Below the pieces are notes generated by a model. That model was not told the origin of the DNA, made no database searches, and worked only from the letters and a program-made list of their open reading frames with translations. Shown piece by piece: positions 45,201 to 57,054 of a stretch of 64,000 nucleotides of DNA (its first letter is position 1; the number at the start of each line of letters is the position of its first letter). The position numbers and the translations under genes were made by a program. This DNA is from Sphagnum compactum (lineage: Eukaryota; Bryophyta; Sphagnopsida; Sphagnales). Location: assembly GCA_965153455.1 (NCBI GenBank), contig OZ234494.1, positions 7,192,001-7,256,000 of the forward strand, given 5' to 3'.

Positions 45201-48200
45201 AAGTTTTTAACATTTTACAAAATTATTTCATGGCAAATGTGAATATCTATTCCACTAGTTATGCTTAATTTATCATCATTTGGGTTACTTTGCATATGTG
45301 GATTATTTTTTCTTTTTTTGGTATTTGCAGAAGTTCAATGACAAGGAGTGCGTAGACATAGGTGAAAACATAGTACAAGGGGCCCACTTTAAGCATTTTC
45401 ATAACATGTATATAAAATACATTTATGCAAAACATATTGCATTTAATTTTGGGTTTCACTTTTAGTGTTTGGCTTGATATTTTGATTTTCACAAAGTTAA
45501 TGATATATAATATTATTTGAAAAAATAAAATAACATTTAAAAGCTTAAATTCAAGGAATAATGAATATATTTATGGTATATACAATAGAATAAAACTTGT
45601 TTCTATTTTTGGACTACACTAGGTTTGGGTTTGAATTAGTCAACCAAAAATTGTTTGAAATGAAAATTTTAAAAATGACCCACTTCACATATCTTGTCAT
45701 CTTCCATTTGAAGTTTGTCAAAATGTTAATTTACCACATACTTATGGTCGTCACCCCCAAAAACATACATTTGTGATATGATAATTATCAAACTCTTCAC
45801 ATGGCTCACAACTTTGCTATACTAGCATATGCCTATCTATGGTAGCATAGATAATATACTAACCCAAGTAGATATATTGAGTATAATAACTTAAGTATAT
45901 ATTAATTTAGGCCATAATTTTTATGGCAAAGGTTCATTTTGTACACAATTAGTTGCATGTTAATTGCGCACACAATTATATAACCCAAAAATTATACAAT
46001 GTCAATTTTGTAATTGTAAACATGACTCATGATTTAGTTGAAAATGACCACTAGTTGCACACAAATTACAAATGACTAGTTGCATATTACAAGTTTTTTA
46101 TTAGTGTTAGAAATTGAATATCGTGCCTCGGTAGAAGGATCAAAAGAATTAATCTGTGGTTTGTAAATTTACTTTAGGAGCTTGGATTTCCTCTATTGAA
46201 ACCCATGACTATTAATAACCAAAACTAATCAAGATGGTGAAGAATCATGTTTTACATGTGTGAATGAAACATATTGAAAAGTCTTGCCATTATGTCCATG
46301 ACCACATCAAGCAAAGATGAATTGCTTTAAATTTTGTGCGATCTAAGGGTCAAACAACATACATTCTCATCAAGCCCATTAGTGAAGTGGGCCTTTTAAG
46401 AACTAAAAATATGCTTGTAACTCAAAACATTCAAAAAATTCCAAATGTTGCAATAAACAATTTTTATTTAAACAAAGAAAATGACATGTTAGTGACAAGG
46501 TTAGTGTAGTACCTAGAGTATCATCTATGTTCATATTTGCTACTATTTGTGGAATTCACAAGTAAGGTTAGCATTGAACCATTCACAAGGAATAATGGCT
46601 CATTTAACACCACATTAAGGTTTCCCATTTCAATAACAAATCTTTCAAACCTAGTGAGTCTCTTGTGATGTCTTCACCATTTATTGTGAAATGTTCAGAT
46701 CTCAAATTGTCTAACTTAATGAATTCAAGTGCAATCCACTCTAAAGCAGTTCCAATGAAATCACACCACTCTATATTTATTCAATGTAGACAATAAGTGA
46801 AATAGACTATGATACTTTCATTGCATTTAAAAGTGCTCCCTAAAAATAATTATTAGGAAATAGTGAAAACAAATGCACACTTGTTTGTAAGTTGGATGAG
46901 ATTGCGTTGAAAGTAGAAATCATCTTATTCACAAGACTTAGGGGGAACATGCCAACTATGGAGTTTCTTTTCTTGTTGATTTGATGAACTTGTTATATGT
47001 GATATTATTGAGGTTTTTGTTTTGGGAAGACCTTATCAAGATTTATTGCAACAAAGACTTCAAAAAACTCATCATATTTGTCTATTGGTGATGGTAAAAT
47101 TGCTCCCAAAAACATTTTCAACTTGTAAAAGAAGAGGCAAACTAACATGAAAAAAAGCATGAGGATTCCCATGATGACACCTACTTAAAAGTTTCTCTAG
47201 CCCATATGCCCACTAATATTTTCACTATAGTCAACATCCTCACCATCTATTTAATTATTTCTAGGTTACATAATAGTGGATTGGAGTGATGGAGTTGGGT
47301 CATGCATGGATAGTCCCTTACTTGTGTATATGTATAAATCATTGAATAGATTAATAGTTCAAGTTGTTAGGATCTAAATGATCTTGATTAAGGTAAGCCA
47401 ATTATAATTCTGTAAACAACAATATCTTAATCACCTTAATCTTTTGTTTTATATATCTTTGCATAGGCATTTGGTAGATAACATATGTGGTGATAACTTT
47501 AATTTTAGTATCCTTTATTGATGGCCTTGTATCTTTGTGGGTATTCAATTTTGAGAGGCATGGACAATTATACACTTATATATTTTGTTGGAAATTTTAT
47601 GTTTCATTACTATTGAACTTGATTGTTCCATTTTGCTATTGTGATTGTGTCAAATGCATGAAATGTTGACATTGTTTTTTTGATTTGTCAAATGTTTGTT
47701 TCATTGGTGAATCCAATTTTGCATTGGTTGCTTGTCATGGTTAGGTTTCTTGTGCTTTGTGTGATTGTTAAATCAAAGTTAAAAGATTGGCATCATTTTA
47801 GATGTTGAGATTGTATAGCTTGTAGCTATATACGATCAAATTGCATTCTAAGAACCACATAACTCTTTCATTTGGACTAAAAAAATCATGTTTGGAATCT
47901 ATTGGTTGGCATTTTTTTATTGGTAAGGACAACTTGCTTGTTAAAAGTTGTAAACCCATAGATATTGCAATGCATTATTAGCAAATCATAGTAAACAATT
48001 AGTAATATTTTCACCCATAAATCTACTATCATGAAAGGTCTTATCAAATATGACAAAAATAATGGCATTACTCTTATACATTTTGAAAAACTTGACATGC
48101 TTTATATCTTAACGGGTTATAGGGCCCTTTCCACTTGTGATCTAACCTTTGGTTATGCAAGTTACTCTTAAGCCAATGCCCCCGTGTTGTGTTTCCATTT

Positions 48201-48371
48201 TGTTCTTCTCTTATAGAAGAAGTATTTCTTGCAATGGTCACAAATATTTTGAATTTGCATGTCTTGCCAAATTTTGCATCTACAACAATTGGGTCTACAA
48301 GTTTTCATTTATGATGTTTAGAAGTGGCATGCACACACTTACTTTAGTACTCATATCTTATATATTAATTC
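45201..48371. other. AT-rich spacer; possible CACTA end at 46100-46117
   Basis: No gene. ACAAGTTTTTTATTAGTG at 46100-46117 reads CACTAATAAAAAACTTGT on the minus strand, and TGCAACTAGT words next to it on both strands look like subterminal repeats. The other end was not found. 47200-47430 is the inverted partner of 35310-35520. Confidence 0.4.
47200..47430 (-). repeat. Dispersed repeat, inverted partner of 35310-35520
   Basis: The minus strand reads CCTAACAACTTGAAC, ATTCAATGATTTATACA, ACACAAGTAAGGGACTATCC and ATGCATG, paralleling the plus strand near 35370-35440. Confidence 0.65.
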
Positions 48372-48838
48372 ACTTGTCTGTCTGTGACAGGGCTTGGAAA
48401 GGGGGTTTGGCAGAACCGGCCGGCCTCTAAATATACCCAGATGGGGAAAACATAGTTTATTTCGACCAATCGACAGAAACGAGAGTAGCTGACAGAAACG
48501 AGGTCCCGAAATGAGCCGCAACTGGCCTGAAATGTTTCAGCGCCAAGTGCGGGTCGTGGTGGCGGAGAGACACCTAGCCTGAAATATCTTTTTTTTATGG
48601 GAAACTCTTTTTTTTCCCCTCCTGGAAATGTGGCGATTTTTATTTTTTTTTGAAAATTTTCCAAAATGCTCGCTTCACCATGTATGTTTTCATGGGGGAC
48701 TTTTCAACGGATTTTCGTCACAAAAAATAAATAAAATAAAAATAAAAATAGCTGCTTTGCGCCTTTGTGTGTGTCTCTCTTGGTTTAAAGAAATCGGGGG
48801 ACTTCACAATGTCCAAAGGTCACGGGTACCCACTAGTA
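48372..48838 (-). mobile_element. Non-autonomous element copy B (inverted relative to copy A)
   Basis: On the minus strand it begins TACTAGTGGGTACCCG (48838-48823) and ends GCCCTGTCACAGACAGAC (about 48395-48378), like copy A. Shared internal text includes GGTATATTTAGAGGCCGG and GGTTCTGCCA. It lacks the 37-bp minisatellite and one arm of the terminal hairpin, and has its own GC-rich segment (48535-48590). Confidence 0.6.
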
Positions 48839-49986
48839 TGAATAAAGCAAGGATCACTACACATGCTACTGGTGGGTTTTTTTGGAGTGAATGAAATAAG
48901 TAGGATTTGCATGGCTATGCAACTCAAATCTTTCCTAGCTTGAGAAGTTTTGTTCGTTTCATCATGTGGTCTCATATGTAAAAGATGAAAGCAATAACTT
49001 GTCAATCATGGCAACATCATTTTGCTCCCTCATTAATGATGTTGAACCTTTGAGCCTTCTAAGGGTCTCTAAAAATACTTGGTTTGGTCATGTGTTGTTA
49101 AAAACATGCTGGTATGTTACAAATGACAACATGGATTCAATGGGTCTAAAGCAATGGCCACTTCAGACTTGAACCTTATTATAAGTGCACATGTGATGAT
49201 CCAATCAAGAGGTCATTGGGTATGTCAAATGCCTTGATTTTTGTTATTAGTATATGAATAAATTTGAAAGCTAAGATGGCAAAATTTGCTGATGGGTCTA
49301 AAAACTCTTAACCAATTTGGTGTGAAACTACTCTTCTCACATATAGAAACATGTTGCATGAAGTTACTAAGGTGATCGAATCCTCTCTAGTTTGTGAAAG
49401 CATTTGATCCAGATCAAGCTCACAAGTACCAACATGATAACAAATCTTTACAAGTTGTGGAAAACTGTGGGGCATCATTATGCAATTTTTCTTGATTTTT
49501 AATACAATGTGAGAACAATTCTACAATCCTACAGGTTACAAGAGAACTTAGATTGAATCATCACTGGTTTAAAACTGGCTAACAATCCACACTTGAGTAG
49601 CAAGCTGGATACATCTAGAGGACTAGATGAAAGTTTAAAATGCTGTGGCCAAAGAGAACTCCAAATTTGATAGAAGCAGCAGATTACTTTGAAGAGCCAC
49701 AGCCTACAGTGATTGATGCTTCGATGCCCTCTTAATTCTTACTTGGGTTCAAGCACATGATCAAGTTCTTACAAAATTATGGCCACTCAGATACTAATGC
49801 AATTACCTTCCAATGTCAGTCGTTAATACGACTGCTGACAACACACCAATCCACACTTCAAAGTTTTACACCTCAGTTTTGACATCATTCAATGGATACA
49901 TGGTCAAATCAATGAAGCAACAGTTTTCCTGTCACTAATATGGTAATTGGGGTAAAATAAAAGGACTGCAAAGGATTAATTGATTT
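48839..49986. other. Spacer downstream of FKBP20-2, no gene
   Basis: No supported coding sequence. The right end (about 49800-49986) should hold the FKBP20-2 3' untranslated region. Confidence 0.45.
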
Positions 49987-51731
49987 CTAATCACAAACAA
50001 CATCAGAGTAGAAGGCTATAGTTCTCCTTGTACAATCCTTGACATCCAACAACTCCACATCAAACACCTCAAATTGCTTTGCACTAAAAAACGTTGATGG
50101 ACCCACCTGCACAAACCACCATTTGTCTCAGTATTCATTCAAATAGCTGCGAAGACCAATCATTCATTCTGCCAATTAGTTCAGGTGTCTAGTGTGCAGT
50201 TTTCTGAGCTGGGAATCCAGTGACCCACTTATAATCAGGACACATAACAAGATAGCCCCCAGTGCTTTATTTTAACCTGGTTTGAATCCAAATGAAGTGG
50301 TTAGCCAGTAATAAGCCAGGGTATTTACATGGCAGAAAGGCTTTGACATCCACAGTTTGACATACTTTTATGGTCAGTGGACTTACTGGAGGCCCAAGTT
50401 CAGGAGGGATGACAATTCGTCGTGTGCCACCAAGGCGCATAGTTCGAATGCCCTCTTCAAACCCTGGAGAATGCCCACTGAATGTGTCAGAAATCACTAA
50501 AATGTTTGAATCTGTGAAGTGTTTGGCCAATTTGCACTTTCCAGTTGTCCTGTAAAGCTGACAAGAAGCCATCAGAAAATGTAACACCCTCAAGGAACAG
50601 ATCTCAACACAAAAAAATGTAACAGAAGAGCAAAAAAGACTTACCAGGAATCATGCCTTTGATACCAAGGCGGGTCCGTGCTGGTTGACCCTGCTGATAG
50701 CTGCTGTCCACTCGGCGCCCGTTCTCATTGTATCCTGTATAGTGAAATACCACCTGCCTCCAATAAAATCCAAGAAATAAAAACTTGATTGGTTCTTGGT
50801 TCCAAAAACACTTCAGACAGATACATCATCACAAGTTCTCCACACAAAAATGATTTGTCCTCCCAACAGGAAAGATCAGGTTTCTGATTTAATGTTTAGA
50901 CACATGGGTTAGGGTTTAGACCTGTTGACCATCACTGGGAGTTTTGCCTTCACCTTCAATAAGGTCCAAATATATGAGCCCTGACTCTGCCTTCACATAC
51001 CTACCATCGGTAACAACTTTCACTTCAAACCCTGCCAACACAAAGGATATTCTATAAATGAAGCTGAAAGTGAATCTATTGAACATTTATGTCAAAACTA
51101 ATAAGATCCACAACTTTTCATCAGCAATTCAGGGACCAGGCAATAGGAGAAAAATGAGCAAGACATTATTTTGTAGCAAGGATTAACACCCAAACATTTC
51201 GATTCCTGACATGATCAGACAGAAATGTAGTTAAGGTCACACAAAACAGGACAGAAATTCACATCAAACCTGAGCCTTTAGTGAGAACATGGTACCTTCT
51301 CGAATGAAGCCTGGAAAGTCAGGGGGTGCATTGTTCAATTTTTGCATGCGCTTGTTTTGCTCAAGCAGGCGTTTCTCATCATAGGGACTATTAAGTGCAT
51401 CCTGCTTTCTAGCAACTGCCAAAGCAGACTCTTTTTCTCCCCATCTTCCTCCAATTAGAGCACCTATGAGTCCTAGTGCCAAGTTCATGAAACCTCTTCG
51501 CCCTAAATGTTTATTAGATTTAGAATCGTCTAGTTTGATTTGATGTACACATCTGCACACAAGGCATTTCGATGTCGATTCTCCCTGGCTCTCATAACCT
51601 CCAAATGTTGGGTTATGTGACTGCAGTTTGACACATCTGTTTGGAGTTGTCAGATTGGAAAGTTTGCAGAATCCCCCAGTGGAATTCCAAGAATTAACTC
51701 TGCATGCATGTTTCAACAGCCACGCTGCCAT
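49987..51731 (-). CDS. FKBP20-2: FKBP20-2-type immunophilin of the thylakoid lumen (5 exons)
   Basis: A lumenal FK506-binding-type protein; the Arabidopsis homologue is needed for photosystem II supercomplex accumulation. Exons (minus): 51731-51296, 51031-50922, 50753-50645, 50463-50387, 50106-49987, giving 283 residues with all phases agreeing. The N-terminus is bipartite: a plastid transit region, then a twin-Arg (RR, residues 78-79) and a hydrophobic run FMNLALGLIGALIGG ending at ESALA, fitting Tat import with cleavage near residue 105. The family-specific segment SPYDEKRLLEQNKRMQKLNN precedes the FKBP fold (VVFHYTGYNENGRRVDSSY, IPGFEEGIRTMRLGG, RRIVIPPELGPP, KQFEVFDVELLDV). The two C-terminal Cys typical of FKBP20-2 are kept (Cys269, Cys282). 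The active-site Trp of FKBP12 is Phe here (IPGFEEG), so strong isomerase activity is doubtful. Lineage members FKBP16-x are the alternatives, but the N-terminal box and Cys pair argue against them. Confidence 0.93.
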
Positions 51732-54080
51732 AGAAAGAATTCATAAATAAAAAACCAAAAATCAATGATCCATTGCACCAAAATCCTCAGGGCATAACTG
51801 GAGCCAATTGCACAAATAGGAAACATCAAACATCTTCCAACTTCTTGAAAGAGATGGATTGTCTTTCATTTGCATTAGAAATCAAGCCCACAGGTATTTG
51901 GACATCTGAAAATACAGCTTCCCCTCAGGAAAAAGTAAGGACACTTGCCTCTGCTTTGCTCAGTCTCACAGTCATCACCCGGACCATCTCTAACATTCAC
52001 AGACACTTCCAGTCTCTTTGGGAAATTCTTGGTGCTGATGCTAAATGCTTGATCACATCTGCTGGACTGCATAGGTCAAGATGAAGAATAGTTTGGAAGG
52101 AGAAAAGTGGAGTTGATTACAAAACACTGCATAAGATCCATGATTGCTGAGGTATGAGTGCATCATGGCACATAAGACACCCACATGAACAGTTTTTGCA
52201 ACCCCAGTTGTACAACATGACACTAATCTAACCATGACAACCTGGTCATAGTCATCCCAGGCACTGCATAAAGACATTATTCGCATCCTACAGCTTAAAT
52301 ATATGAAATCAAGCTCCTTGATGTCAGGTCATAAATTGCAAGGATAGCTTCCAGGCACAAAAAGCCTCAAATTTCAATATGATTGAGGACATTCAAATCA
52401 AAGATTCCAGAAACTTGTTGATTGCTTGGCGCTCAGTAAACTGCCATGATAAAGAAACACCTCACCACACATGCCAACTGACTAAGTGGACCAACCTAAA
52501 ACAGGGTAGAGACATAAATGGAACATCATAGTAATCATCACGTATACCAAGCTACAAAACAAGTAGGACAGACTGCATAAAATTGTATAGTGGAGGTAGA
52601 ACTTGAGATGACTTGAGGACAACTTCAATTTCCACAAGTTCCTAACTCTCACAAAACCATGGATTACTTGCCTATCACCTAGCATATTGTACACTCAGGC
52701 TCTTCAACAAGTCAATTTTCACATTCTGCTGGTACCATCCAACCTCACATCTGGTTTATGCCTCTGCACATTAATTGTGTAGAAATGATGTATGCATACC
52801 AAAGCATTGCAGCTTAAGGTTGGTCACACAAATCATTTTACCACTAGCACATAAGCTTGGCCAGTAGGGTATGAATCGAAAAGACCTAATGTACACAACC
52901 AGAGCTTCAGGCACTACGATTCTTAGCCCATGCCACAACCATAAGATTCAAGGAGGCCATTGTCAACAATTTTGCTCCCACGTACGTATTACTTTCACAT
53001 GAATGCATGAGCCCAATATCCCGCGAGCTCTCACCAGTGATAGGGAAGTACACTGTAATGATCTTGGTGGGGTGGGGCAGTCATGTAAATGTCAATGAGC
53101 TTGCAGAGAAAAACTCCACAAAACACACTTTGACCAGTCATCAAGACTGAACTTCAAACAAAATTGCACAATCTCATTCCTATGGAGAATCCAGAAAAAT
53201 GTCGATGGTGGACTTTCATAAAGCAGACGTTTGGGGGCAAAATAGCTACGTACAAGGAATTAGGTCATGAGGAAAGGAATAGCATTAGTAGCAAAAGACA
53301 GACAGTAGACTCAAGAAACTGTAGGCTACCAAGAATTCACAAAAAGAATTATAAATGCAACTAAGTTTTCGCCCCGCCCCTTAGAAGATGCAGCAATTAC
53401 TTGAGGGAACAAAACAATTCTTCTCTTATCATGGGTGAAGCTTCTTTTGACATGATTTTCACGTAATTGGCGAAAGGCGGAAAGAAAAAGTACTGACCAA
53501 GCGCCCAAACCCAGAACAAGTTGCTAGCTCTACCATGTCTGTCGTTGAGGGGCTGCAACCTTGGCTTCCCAAACTTGGTGCGCAATGTAATCGAGAAACA
53601 CCGCACGCGCGCAAACATTCATCACACACACAACAAGCCCATAACCCTAGTAGCTACTAATTCGTAGGTGCCCAAATAAACCCTAATTCCGAAGTCCGAA
53701 GTAAAGGGCGAGCGGGAGCCAGGGGTGGAGAGATGTGGTTTCTCCACGCTGAGTTTTCTAGATTTAGATTGTTGGTCGCAGGGTTCGGCAGCTGAGAGTA
53801 GGAGTTTTTACTAGGAAGTGGTGCGTACATTTGGGTGGAAGGAAGAAAAAAACTTTGTTGAAGTTTTTTTTGGAGCTTTGCTGAAGATCTGTGAGAGATA
53901 CAGGAAGAACGAGAAAGTCGATACTCTTTTATTCAGTGCTATTTGGTGATGTAGTTAGAGAGGGAATCGCGATTCTTGCAAGGATAGTGGGGAAGGGGAG
54001 CGTAACAGAAAGAGTAAGTGGGAGAAAGTTTTAAGAGACAGGACAGAACGGAGTGGGAAAGGGAGAGAGCGAAGGAAGAG
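51732..54080. other. Shared upstream region between FKBP20-2 and CSN5
   Basis: 2.35 kb separates the divergent starts. Nothing here is a confident gene, except for the candidate exon at 53498-53618. GA-rich leader sequence precedes the CSN5 start (53870-54080), and CCGCACGCGCGC lies at about 53600. A short open piece on the minus strand at 52072-51945 follows an acceptor-like TATGCAG but joins to nothing recognised. Confidence 0.45.
53498..53618 (-). other. Candidate first exon with organelle-presequence-like start
   Basis: From an ATG at 53618 the minus strand reads MFARVRCFSITLRTKFGKPR then LQPLNDRHGRASNLFWVWAL before a good donor (G, GTCAGT). The Arg-rich, acid-poor start resembles a mitochondrial presequence. 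No second exon could be joined and no family is recognised, so this may be chance. Confidence 0.25.
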
Positions 54081-56438
54081 ATGGAGGCGTCCACGTCATC
54101 GGCGGCAGTGGCCAGGCAGACGTGGGAAATCGAGAATAACATTCCCATGGACACGCCGTCCGGCGACTCCGATGCGATTTTCGAGTACGACGAAGCGGCG
54201 CAGAGCGCCATTCTGCAGCAGAAGCCTTGGACTCGGGACCCTCACTACTTCAAGAATGTGAAAATCTCCGCCCTTGCACTCCTCAAGGTACTTACTATTC
54301 CTGAGCTCTCAAAATAGATTTCGAAGATTTGCACGCTAGTCCTTTGCTTCAGTAATTCATAGGGCCCGTCTTAACCCTAATTCAAGCACAATTTTGCATT
54401 CGTGTGCCAATTTCTTTGACCAGAAATTTCCATATGCGTTTCCCATACGGTACTCAATCCTAGTCTTGCTAGCTGTTCCTAAAGAGAGAATGTCCTGTTG
54501 TGGATTGTGAAGATGGTAGTGCATGCACGATCTGGAGGCACTATTGAAATCATGGGTCTCATGCAAGGCAAGACAGATGGCGATACTATTATCATAATGG
54601 ATGCATTTGCATTGCCTGTTGAAGGGACAGAAACCCGCGTCAATGCACAGGCTGATGCCTATGAGTACATGGTCCAATACTCACAGACTAATAAACAGGT
54701 CAGTTTTTCATTTGAGTAGCAACAAATGGAATAGCCTGTTCGTGCTTGCTTGAGGCCAAATGATGCTGTCTCTGCAGTAGCTCAGGAATGCTATAGTTAA
54801 TATGAATGCATTGCTGTTGGAACAGGTTGGAAGGCTGGAGAATGTAGTTGGGTGGTACCATTCACACCCTGGCTACGGCTGCTGGCTTTCAGGCATTGAT
54901 GTCTCAACACAGATGCTGAATCAGACATACCAGGAGCCCTTTCTGGCAGTTGTGATTGACCCTACTCGCACAGTATCAGCAGGGAAAGTGGAGATTGGTG
55001 CCTTTCGAACATATCCGCAGGGTTACAAGCCTCCAGATGAGCCACCATCTGAATACCAAACCATTCCTCTTAACAAGATTGAAGATTTTGGTGTGCATTA
55101 CAAACAGGTCAGAGAACACCTTTTGTGGATTACTGGTGACTGATATCCAGGAGACAAAGTAGGACTCACTGTAAGTTTTGTTGCATTGGTGAAAGCCCAT
55201 TCTAAGTAGAATCACCAGGTGGAAAGTATGGAAAACTACAATTGAAAAGCCCTCCTGTTTGGGTTGCAGTACTATTCTTTGGACATAACATACTTCAAGT
55301 CAACATTGGATTCACACCTGCTAGACCTTCTATGGAACAAATATTGGGTTAACACCCTTTCATCATCGCCTCTGCTTGGTAACCGTGATTATGTTGCAGG
55401 TCAAGTGGCTGATCTTGGTAAGCACACCTCTCTTCAACACTCATGTTTTGGTCTCAGCTTAGAATTTTCTTGAATAAGTGATTTTGCTATCATCAGTTAT
55501 TTATAGAGCTCATATCTTATCAGAGTATCTACTGGATATTATTCTGCAATGACAGATCTGTAAGCAGATTGCCAGTTTTGTCAAAAAGGTAGATTATTGT
55601 GAACGTTTGTGCTGTAGAAAGTTCAGGTTGACTATAAACCCTTAACTTGTGTTAGGATGATACCCTTCAGACTCTCAATTGCAGTTGTGCACCTTCAAAG
55701 ATGGCATTTGTCGGAAGCCTAATATTGTTGCATCACTGCAAAACCCACTTGTAGTGAGACTGTATACATTTGAGGTCTAAAGGTAGATTGCTTTTTTATT
55801 TTGTGACAGCTGAGAAGCTAGAGCAAGCTGAGAGCCAACTAGCACACTCAGGGCGTATGGGAGGTTTTTTCATGCCTGTTCAACGTAAAAAGGAGGTATG
55901 GAAGGCTATTGACCCTTCTGCCATCAGTTATGTGTTTGCTGCTTGTTCTTTGTGCTCAATAAGAATTTTCCCTGAACATATGTCAAAACAGAGTTGTTTG
56001 CTACATATGGTTTGGTGGCTTGGAACAGGAAGAGTCACAGCTTGCCAAAATCTCACGAGACAGCTCCAAGATCACTGTTGAGCAGTTGCATGGTCTGATG
56101 TCACAGGTGAAAATTCCTTCATCATAGCATTGAATGCATTTATGTGCTTTATTTTTTAAATGCTGCATCCTTATGGATCAGTCTACAACTAAAAGGAAGT
56201 TGCTGAAACATGTTTGGAAAAGAAATTTCCATCTCTGTCAAGGATGAGATCTTTCCCACCACAGTAGTTTGGGCATGATGCAACAAGAGCATGCAGAGCT
56301 AGTGCCACTGACACAGATTGTCATGTGTTTATGCTGCAGGTCATCAAGGACACATTGTTTAATTCAGTGACACCAGCAACCACAGCTCTTGGTTTGAGTC
56401 TGGATATGTCAGGACCTGAACCTATGGTGGAGACATAG
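54081..56438 (+). CDS. CSN5: COP9 signalosome subunit 5, JAMM deneddylase (7 exons)
   Basis: The catalytic subunit of the COP9 signalosome, which removes NEDD8/RUB from cullins and so controls cullin-RING ubiquitin ligases. Exons: 54081-54287, 54513-54698, 54826-55107, 55270-55417, 55810-55895, 56029-56106, 56340-56438, giving 361 residues, as expected for plant CSN5. The MPN+ metal site is complete: Glu81 (TIEIMGLM), His143 and His145 with Ser153 and Asp156 ([14 protein letters not shown]). Other family segments are [52 protein letters not shown] and the C-terminal [13 protein letters not shown]. An in-frame upstream extension exists, but [16 protein letters not shown] is the conserved start. 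Divergent from FKBP20-2 and convergent with the AGPase gene. Confidence 0.97.
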
Positions 56439-57054
56439 TACTTTGACACATTGATAGATTGTGCTGTGAATCACAACACTATATTGAGGGATGGGACTGC
56501 TGGACATCTTTTGTGGTGTCAAAGAACAATGTTATGTTTTAAAACAGACTTCAAGATCAGCACTTTATGTAAGTGAGCTTGAACATGTGTGGTGTCATCT
56601 CCTGATATTTGCTCATGACACTAGACACATTACTATTGGTACATCTCTTGCAACAAGATTATGCTGGAAGACTTTTGTTGCAGGTAGAACATTCAAATTT
56701 AGTAGTGCAACTTGCTGGCAGTAGATTCCAGCTTTCCTACTTCACATTTCAAACAGTTTCTTGTCTACTATAACAGCATCAAAGATGGAACTCATTAACT
56801 TGAACAGCAAGGAAATGTGTCAAGAAGTAGCCACAGATGTTAAAGCATTAAATTGCAACAATCTGTAATAGTGCATACACAATTTCTGTGGTATGTTTTT
56901 GGCATAAAAGATAGCTCCATCCTTTGGATGGAGTTTCTGTATATATCATACATGGTAGCTTATGGTCTGATTTCAACTCAAAAAGGATCTAGACTATCCA
57001 ACTGAGTAACATTTGCACTTAATTTTCACCCTAATGTAAAGCTAGACACAAGTT
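56439..57054. other. Convergent 3' regions of CSN5 and AGPase
   Basis: About 0.6 kb between the two stop codons holds both 3' untranslated regions. No gene is seen. Confidence 0.6.

Noticed and set aside
51773-52084. 103-codon open frame on plus
   Set aside because: Lies in the FKBP20-2 upstream region, no splice context, no family.
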